Source of the DNA: Gnetum montanum
Lineage: Eukaryota > Streptophyta > Gnetopsida > Gnetales > Gnetaceae
Direction of reading: 5' to 3'
Assembly: GCA_015680685.1 (NCBI GenBank)
Contig: MNCI01004872.1
Coordinates: forward strand, 1,279,527-1,343,526
DNA length: 64,000 nucleotides
Shown: piece by piece, positions 58,004 through 64,000 of the stretch
Layout: each line of letters starts with the position of its first letter
Numbering within the stretch: position 1 is the first letter of the stretch
Position numbers and translations under genes: made by a program
Notes under the pieces: model-generated
The model's database searches: none
What the model was told of the DNA's origin: nothing
The model's input: only the letters and a program-made list of their open reading frames with translations

Positions 58004-58855
58004 TGATGAGTGGCGAGGTACCCCTACACTCAACCATACGAAACAAGCATAGCACATGTGATCTGGTCGAACTCCACAGACTAAATGCCTACACACCCCA
58101 TGGAACACTTAGGGTTAATCATTCGTTTTCTTCGCAGACTTACTTGTAGTTATCACAGTGTATGGTTAAGTAAGTCCGAGGTATATGATTTTTATATCTT
58201 TTCTATTTTTCTTATATGCTATCGAGGTGAAGGGTTGAGAAACTAACTAACTCTAACTAAGGACTAAGTCTAAATTAACTAGTATCAGCATCCATTCCCA
58301 CTTACCGTACACACCTTGAACTATGCAACTGTGGCTACCAAACGCTAATCATTACTGGGATCACCACACGTAATGCACATGCTCGAAGTGGTTGTACTGA
58401 GGCACTTAACTAGCCTAAACGTGATGAGCAGCTGATTCCTTGACTAGCTATACACATCCGTAGATGCTCATAATCAAGTTGTGCTCATACTGCATTCTAG
58501 GAGTTGAGGGTGAGAGAGACTAATCGCAATGAGCAGTCAATTCCTTGATTAGCCGTACACATTCATCAATGCTCGTAATCAATTTGTACTCATGCCGTGC
58601 TAATGCAGGTTGTAAATAATAGGTAAGAAATAACAAGCAATAAGCCTATTCCACGCACTACAAGGTTTATCCACAAAGCTCATCTTTATTGCCATACACA
58701 AATTGCGTTCAGGTACAAACTGCTCGAATAAAGATTCGTTCACTTAGGGACTCCTACTGCGGGCACATGGAAAATATTCTATCTCTGGAGTGATCAATCT
58801 ACCAGAGTTTCCCTACTTTAATCCTAGGATGGGAAATAAGGGGAGTGCCACCTCG

Positions 58856-58863
58856 TATTTATA
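58856..58863 (-). promoter_or_regulatory. TATA box of N1 5' LTR
   Basis: CTATAAATACGAGG on the minus strand; the same box is CTATAAATAGGAAG in the other LTR (52,477-52,484). It lies about 20-100 bases downstream of the GATATC palindrome array, in the direction of transcription. Confidence 0.65.
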
Positions 58864-58878
58864 GATTTGGCGGCGGAC

Positions 58879-58960
58879 CGCGATATCGCGTACGCGATAT
58901 TGCAGTGGACGACGCGATATCGCGAGGGTCACAATATCGCCTATGTGATATCGTAGCTCA
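58879..58960. promoter_or_regulatory. Array of CGCGATATCGCG palindromes in N1 U3
   Basis: Two perfect 12-base palindromes CGCGATATCGCG (58,879-58,890 and 58,913-58,924) with about three imperfect ones (CGCGATATTG, ACAATATCGC, GTGATATCG) within 85 bases. The other LTR has five to six worn copies at 52,499-52,578. They stand between the LTR start and the TATA box, where enhancer sites are expected. What binds them is unknown. Confidence 0.6.
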
Positions 58961-58979
58961 TGCGAATCGCGTCTCATCA

Positions 58980-60000
58980 AGTACTATCAGGTTCATATCA
59001 AAGAGAAGGATGCCCTCAATACATCCTTCGAGATATGGTATAGACATTATAAGTTTATGGTTTTGCAATTTAGAATCATTTATTCTCTTGAAGTGTTCAT
59101 TCATTCATCTCATGAATAGTGTGATGAGACCTTATTTGGATCATTTTGTCATTATGTTTATCGATGACATTTTGGTGTACTCACCATTTTAGGATCTTTA
59201 TAAGTAGCATTTAAGAACAATATTACAAATGTTTATGAAGCATCTATTATTCATTCAACCTTTGAAGTGTTCATTTTGATGTAGAGAAATTTACTTCTTG
59301 GAACACGTAATTTCAGAGGCTAATATAGTGATGAACCATATTGGAATTCTAGTTATTCTAGATTAGTCTACCACTAGGAATGCTAAATATTTATAGATTC
59401 CTTGATTTAGTAGGATACTATAATGGGTTTTTTAAGAGCTTCATCTACATTAATTTTTCTATTAAGAAGTCATTATTGAAGGATGTTGCATTCTTGTGGA
59501 ATCAATACTATTAGGCTACTTGTGATGAACTTAATGGAAAAGTAATTTAATTTTGTATTAAGTTTTTCTATCCTAGGTAAATTATATGATATTTTCATGA
59601 ATGCATTAGGTGATGGTTATCATTGTATTCTTTTACAAGAGGAAAAAGTGGTAGTATGTGATTTAAGGTAACTAAAGCCTCATGAAATATGTTACCCCAT
59701 GCATAACCTTGAGCTAGGAACAATGATGTTTTCCTTAAATGTTTGGTGCCACTATTTTTTTAGTGAGAGAATTATGATTTGGAATAATAACAAAGGACTA
59801 TGATACTTGATGAATCAACCATAGTTGAACCTAAGTTAGATAAGGTGGAGTTAATTATTGATCAATTTTGACTTTAGCATCTAGTATTAGATAAACAAAG
59901 ATAACATTGTTATGAATGGCTTGACCCATATGGCTAAAAAGCTTCACAGCTTGGGAATTTAGTTCGATTTATTAGATGAGATTTGGATAGAATAGTAGTG
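58980..60000 (+). pseudogene. G0 RT (second half) and RNase H
   Basis: After the AGTAC duplication the RT frame goes on with YYQVHIKEKDALNTSFEI and GYGHYEF-like sequence (RHYKFMVLQF near 59,045). The open frame near 59,100-59,190 reads NSVMRPYLDHFVIMFIDDI and LVYSPF, so the catalytic FIDD is intact. Then FLEHVISEA (59,295), a GYYNGFFKSF block (59,410), and WNQ near 59,500. The RNase H is at 59,590-59,890: a DGYHCILLQEEKVV block, LKPHEICYPMHNLELGTMMF and LNVWCHYFFSERI, matching ---G-VL-Q---vvAYaSRQL--HE-NYPtHDLEL-AvvFAL--WRhYL. Stops are frequent. The order and spacing are normal for a chromovirus once N1 is discounted. Confidence 0.85.
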
Positions 60001-61370
60001 AGATTCGTGGTGTGAGCAACTTAGGTATTTTTATGATTCATCATTTCTGGTATGTGCACTTAAGTTGTTTTATTATAAAGATTGAGTGTATGTTACTAAG
60101 TCATTGTAACAAAATCGAGTAGAGAAATCTTATCTTAGTAAGTTTCAAATGCATCTATCATATGCTAAATAGGATGTGTTGTTAGCTAGGCATGAAAAAG
60201 TAGATTGAAGAATTTCTAGCAAGGTACTTAATTTCTCAGTACGTTAAGTTGAAGCACAACAAACAAGTGGTTACTTATACCTACATACTATTCTATGGTG
60301 AAAGTGAAATGTGATCAGTATAGATTTCATTACTAGTTTACCTTATAGTAGGGATGGAAAGGATATCATATTTATTATTTTTGACTTGTTAATGAAGTTA
60401 GATCATCTTCTTCCTATGAAGTTGATAACTAGTGGAGAGGATGTTATGCAATTTTCTTTATCTACAAGATTATTTGATTGGATAACATTCATGTCAAAAT
60501 TGTCTCTAACATGTTGTTAAATTCATCTTGTTATTTTTAAAAGTGTTAATGGATAGCTTTGCTACTAGGATAGATTAAGTTTAGCATACCATGTACAAAT
60601 GGATTGGCATGTTGAAAGAGTTAACTAGGCTTTGGAGAATATGATTCAATCATGTGCCTTATAGTTTTGAAATAGTTGGGATAGTTTGTTACCATTAGCT
60701 AGGTTTACCTATAATAACAACTATCAAGAAAGTATGAATGCATTATCATATAATATTTTTTAATCATAGATCTTTTAGGACTTCTTTGTGTTGGGATGTG
60801 ATTAAGGATAGATAGTGAATTAGCTTGGATATAGTCTTACACATAATATAGTAGACTAATAAGATTCATGAGTGGCTCAAAGTAGCTCAAGATTTTAATC
60901 CAATCAAATGAATCATAGGAGAAGATTTTTTAAATTTGTAGTTGATGATAAGATGTTCATTCATGTATCTTCGTTGAAGAACTTGATACACTTTAATTAG
61001 AAATGTAGTCTTTCACCTTGTTACATAGGAGCATTCAATGTGCTTCAACATATTGAAGTGATGATGTATTATGTAAGTTTGGTTTTAAAGCTTTCAAGAA
61101 TGCATGATGTTTTTCATGTATCCATGCTTTCGAAGTATGTTTTCAATGATGACATGCTATTGATTGGATGAAATAGCTTTAAGATAATGCTTTGTGTGTG
61201 GATCATACTATTAGGATCATGGATCAGATGAAGTAGTAGTTACATACCAAAGTAATTCCCATGGTGAAATTCTTATAGATTCATCATGGTTCTTAAGAAT
61301 TAACTTGGGATCTTAAGTTCAATATGTGATGATCCCATCTTAAGATCTTCTAGAAGAAAGATTCTTAATT
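60000..61370 (+). pseudogene. G0 integrase with chromodomain-like tail
   Basis: The zinc-binding part is worn (about 60,090-60,290). The core starts with SIDFITSLPYSRDGKDIIFI at 60,316 (family: M-FI-gLP----g-d-I-VIVDRLTK-AHF), continues MKLDHLLPMKL, and after a gap gives YHVQMDWHVERVN near 60,580 (YHPQTDGQ-ERvN) with ENMIQSC and LLPLARFTYNNNYQES near 60,690. The C-terminal part has YYVSLVLKLSRMHDVFHVSM and LSKYVF near 61,075-61,145 (family: Y-LaLP--LS-vH-VFHVS-L-KY). It ends with IRIMDQMK, HTKVIPMVKFL, HHGS and LTWDLKF (61,215-61,320), the chromodomain-like tail of Tekay/Del chromoviruses. This domain targets integration to heterochromatin in that lineage. Confidence 0.85.
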
Positions 61371-61371
61371 T

Positions 61372-61425
61372 GGGTGGGGTGGGGGGGAGGGGGCTGTAGG
61401 GGGGTGTGGGGGAGGAAGAGGAGGA
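61372..61425 (+). other. G-rich polypurine tract of G0
   Basis: GGGTGGGGTGGGGGGGAGGG and the rest to 61,425 is nearly all G with A and T. It lies directly after the end of the G0 pol gene, where the polypurine tract and the beginning of the 3' LTR (possible TGTACC at 61,426) are expected. Repeated G runs could form G-quadruplex DNA. Confidence 0.6.
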
Positions 61426-61452
61426 TGTACCAATCTATATTTTTTGATGCTT

Positions 61453-61469
61453 AGGTTAGTGCTTTGACC
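61453..61469. repeat. Left target duplication of LINE L2
   Basis: AGGTTAGTGCTTTGACC here and AGGTTAGTGATTTGACC at 62,362-62,378 differ at one of 17 bases. They bracket the LINE fragment exactly. Confidence 0.7.
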
Positions 61470-62361
61470 TTTTCTAGTCACAATAGGTATACATCAAGGA
61501 TCTACATTTTTCCTATACTTATTTGCTATTATTATGGATACAAGATGAAATTCCTTAGTGTATGCTATTTGCAAATGATATTATGTTGGTGGATACATAT
61601 CAAAAAAATATTGCTACTAAAATGAATAAATAAAGAAATTCTCTAAACTCAAAAGGTTTCAAAATTACAGAAATAAGATAGAATATATGAAATGAAATTT
61701 TAATGATAGCATAATCTATGGTAAAGTACAAGTGACTATTCAAGGTAACAAGTCCTTCATTGTAAATAATTTTGATACCTAGCATCAATTGTTCAATTAG
61801 ATGGTGAAGTTGATTGAGATATCAGAAATATAATTAACATGAAATGGTAAAAATGAAGATACAGTAGTGATGTTTTATGAGATAAAAGAATACCAATAAA
61901 ATTAAAGGGAAAATTTTATAGAATAGTAATTATAGCTACTATCTTATATAGGGCTCAATGTTCGGTAGTACAAAGAAGGCATGAATAACAAATCAGTTTG
62001 GTAGAAATGTAAATGCTTCACTAGATGTTAAATGTCACTAATGAAATAACCTACATAATAAAAACATCAAAGAAAGACTTAGAGTGGCTTCTATTTCAAA
62101 TAAGATATCAGAATGGTGGCTTAGATGGTTTTAAAATATGCCAAGAAGATCAGACAATGAGCCTATAACCAAAGATTACTACATCACTATTCTAAGAAAG
62201 CTACCATAAGAAAGATAAAAAAATATAGGAAAAATAATTAAAGTTGATTAGAAGAAACTAAAAATAGAAAAAAGATCCAGTTCTTCATATAGGTAAATGA
62301 TGAAAAAGAATTGATGTTTCTAATCCCATTTTATTGGAACAAGGCTAGGATGATTATGATG
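61470..62361 (+). mobile_element. LINE L2: 5'-truncated RTE-like LINE
   Basis: The fragment begins within the RT: VTIGIHQGSTFFLYLFAIIM near 61,485 (family: GLHQGS-LSPYLF-L-MD), then worn ADD-type sequence near 61,570, KRFQNYRNKIEYMK at 61,650 (G---s--KTEYM), YLI-GS-like sequence near 61,950 and QFGRNVNASLDVKCH near 61,995. Near 62,060 comes KNIKERLRVASISNKI and WWLRWFXNMPRRSD, the conserved C-terminal block of plant RTE LINEs (N--I---v-vA-I--K-rE-RLRWFGHV-RR). It ends with a NPILLEQG-like motif and a short GATGATTATGATG tract, followed by the second target duplication. The length (0.9 kb) shows 5' truncation, the usual outcome of LINE insertion. Confidence 0.8.
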
Positions 62362-62378
62362 AGGTTAGTGATTTGACC

Positions 62379-63539
62379 CTATGCTTATGCCTCTTCATGT
62401 TTTAGATGTTTATTCTATGATTTTTAGTCATGAAAAATCTCAACAATTTTATTATTATTCTTATGTAGTATCATTTTTATGTATTTTAATTATATTTTTA
62501 GTTGGTATGCAATAACCTAGTGGATGAGTTGGTAGGCTTCTTGTGGAGGCTATGCTATGGACATGTGAGACATGTGATGACATGAACAAATTTTCATGTG
62601 TTAAGGTATATTATTAATTATAATATTTTCAATATGTGCTATTTTAATTTAAGTGTTTTTAGTATGTCTTAATGGTTTTTTTGTAAAGTATATGTGAGTT
62701 ATAAGAGGGTTTTAGCAGTTTTCTTTATGTTAAATTTTTTTTTTAAAATAATAGAGATAGGATTATACATTTGAGTTTTGGGTGGTTTTCCATTAAAAAC
62801 CACATACTTCATCATTTGAAAACTTTAACATCTATTTTCTTAGATGCAGAAGTGTTGTTGAATTAAAGGATTATGATGGTGTTGTGAAGCCTTGCTAGTT
62901 TATATGTATGATTGTATGTAGGATGTATTTTTTTGCTATTTCATAGATTGTTCTTCTATTTTTTAGGTGAGTTATCTTAGCATTTTCTCATACTTATTTC
63001 ACTTCTTAAGTTTTGTACATTATTATTGTACTTGGGTTTTGCAGAGTTCTTTCAAATTTATATACAATTATGATTGGTATTAGATCTTATTTTAAACATA
63101 TAGAATTAGAACATTTTTATGACTAATTTACTTAATTTTTTCTACTATAATACTACATTTTTTAATGACTTTGGTAAACAAGGACTTTTTGATAATTCAA
63201 GAAACAAATGTTTTGGACTTGGATATTATATGTTAGTTTCAAATCCATATGCTATTATCTTTATCTTCTCATAGATCTAAGTGGGTTTCAATTGTTTCAC
63301 TAAATTCTAAGTCTTTATCATTTTATAAGTTTTTGATGATTTTCCATAGGGTTTGGATCCTTTTTCTACCATTATTTTTTATCATTTTCTTAGTTTAAAA
63401 GCTCTTTACATTATTACTATGGTGCCTTTGATATCCTTGATTATTTACTAATTAATATGATTCAAGGTCATAATAAAGAATGCTGATCATAGCATAGTTA
63501 GCAAATTATAGCTTCTTATGTTTACATCTTCATATCAAT
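62379..63539. other. Unassigned AT-rich sequence after L2
   Basis: By position the first part should be the 3' LTR of G0 split by L2. T-rich, with a few open stretches but no recognisable gene, for example the weakly coding-like part at 63,140-63,260. A match to the 6.3-9.1 kb region, where the 5' LTR should be, could not be seen by eye. Confidence 0.3.
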
Positions 63540-64000
63540 GCCAATATGATGGGTCATGCAATGCGTTATGTCAACAAGGCCTCATCTACAAGGTCTTGTT
63601 GATGGAACCACATCAACATGGTTGCATTGATGTGATCCCATTGACGTGGCCACATCAACATGACCCTATCAACATGGTTGCATCAATGTATGATTTGATG
63701 CATTGGCATGACCTCATCGATGTCATGTCTATTTTTGCCTATAAATACATGCTCACCCATCATATTTATAACATCTTTTATCATATTTGTAGTGGAGCTC
63801 TTGTAGTTTTCTTGCTTGAAAGTTAGAATACTTTTCTAAGTGCCTACAGTAGAAGTCAAAGAGTATATGGATCTTTATTCAAGCATTGTTGTAGGTGAGC
63901 ATGGTAGTGTGTGCAGCAATAAAGGCAAGCTTTCTAATAAAACCTTGTAGCACTTTGAAATAGATTAATTATTTATTTTATGCATTTAGTATTTTATATA
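63540..64000 (+). repeat. LTR-like sequence with TATA box and poly(A) signal
   Basis: It is the second copy of the 5,960-6,310 block. It has six or more CATCAACATG/CATTGATG-type words at 63,590-63,720, a TATA box TATAAATA at 63,740-63,747, and AATAAAG at 63,921 followed by GCAAGCTTTCT. The U3 word array is longer than in the first copy. It probably belongs to an element that continues past the window. Confidence 0.6.
63740..63747 (+). promoter_or_regulatory. TATA box of the right-hand LTR-like copy
   Basis: GCCTATAAATACATGCTC is a good plant TATA box; the homologous place in the first copy reads GCCTACAATTATGCAC and has lost it. Confidence 0.6.

Larger units (their letters stand above)
51624..58979 (-). 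mobile_element. Element N1: non-autonomous gag-protease LTR retrotransposon
   Basis: N1 has two LTRs (979 and 976 bases) with TGATGAG/CTCATCA inverted ends, a 5-bp target duplication, a clear primer site next to the 5' LTR (minus strand: TTGGTGCAATTGCTGGGGAC) and a TGGGGGTA purine tract next to the 3' LTR. The internal 5.4 kb encodes gag and protease on the minus strand and then about 2 kb without RT, RNase H or integrase. It is a gag-bearing non-autonomous retrotransposon of Ty3/gypsy origin. It looks youngest: its sequence keeps many more CG and CAG/CTG words than its surroundings, and the LTRs are the most alike in the window. In the first 60 bases after the TGATGAG end I count 7 differences, all transitions. 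Confidence 0.9.
58004..58979 (-). repeat. 5' LTR of N1
   Basis: Partner of 51,624-52,602, with the same ends. On the element strand the order is: LTR start at 58,979, GATATC palindromes (58,879-58,960), TATA box (complement at 58,856-58,863), AATAAA signal (complement at 58,685-58,690), LTR end, primer site. That is a complete promoter layout for minus-strand transcription. Confidence 0.9.

Noticed and set aside
1-64000. CRISPR arrays, bacterial operons, rRNA or tRNA genes
   Set aside because: No regularly spaced short repeats with unique spacers, no ribosome-binding patterns and no tRNA or rRNA signature were seen; the content is nuclear plant repeats.
5960-64000. The two LTR-like blocks at 6.0 and 63.6 kb as LTRs of one 58-kb element
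   Set aside because: Not adopted: the first block closes a gag-protease region on its left and the second is followed by unseen sequence, and no matching target duplication could be found inside the window.

Overview
This 64-kb window is AT-rich, intron-poor nuclear DNA from a plant, most likely one with a large, repeat-laden genome. I see no host gene, rRNA, tRNA or CRISPR array. Almost everything that can be named is a decayed transposable element: Ty3/gypsy and Ty1/copia LTR retrotransposons with tRNA-primer sites, polypurine tracts, LTRs and 5-bp target duplications, plus LINE pieces. Most reading frames carry several stops, very often TAG where the family has CAG, as expected from deamination of methylated cytosine in silenced plant repeats. 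The window gives no marker that fixes the species; conifer-like or other giant plant genomes are possible but unproven.

The layout is a set of elements inserted into elements. The outer frame appears to be a plus-strand Ty3/gypsy element (called G0 here): gag at 9.1-10.2 kb, the start of protease to about 10.5 kb, and the rest of protease, reverse transcriptase (RT), RNase H, integrase and a chromodomain-like tail at 50.9-61.4 kb. A plus-strand LINE (L1) lies inside it and is cut into four consecutive pieces (10.53-11.75, 20.18-20.77, 44.78-45.52, 50.56-50.88 kb) by three LTR elements: A (gypsy, 11,751-20,183, target duplication CAATG), C1 (copia, minus strand, 20,771-44,776) and C2 (copia, plus strand, 45,525-50,555, target duplication AAAGA). 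C1 was itself split by a large minus-strand gypsy element, G1 (22,461-40,603). The second half of G0 was hit in its RT gene by the youngest-looking element, N1 (minus strand, 51,624-58,979, target duplication GGTAC/AGTAC), and near its 3' LTR by a truncated RTE-like LINE (L2, 61,470-62,361).

The first 6.3 kb hold an old plus-strand relative of N1 (gag-protease), a minus-strand RT fragment and a plus-strand coiled-coil reading frame, followed by an LTR-like end. The last 450 bases hold another copy of that LTR-like sequence with a clean TATA box.

Several elements look non-autonomous: N1 and its relative carry only gag and protease, C1 and C2 show only gag, and A has gag, protease and an RNase H piece but no RT. 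G1 is the most unusual: between its protease and RT it carries a plus-strand (antisense) reading frame with intron-like interruptions (28.8-34.05 kb) and no recognised domain. A similar antisense frame stands next to the RT fragment at the start of the window. All boundaries and family calls come from reading the sequence by eye; no alignment or database search was run.
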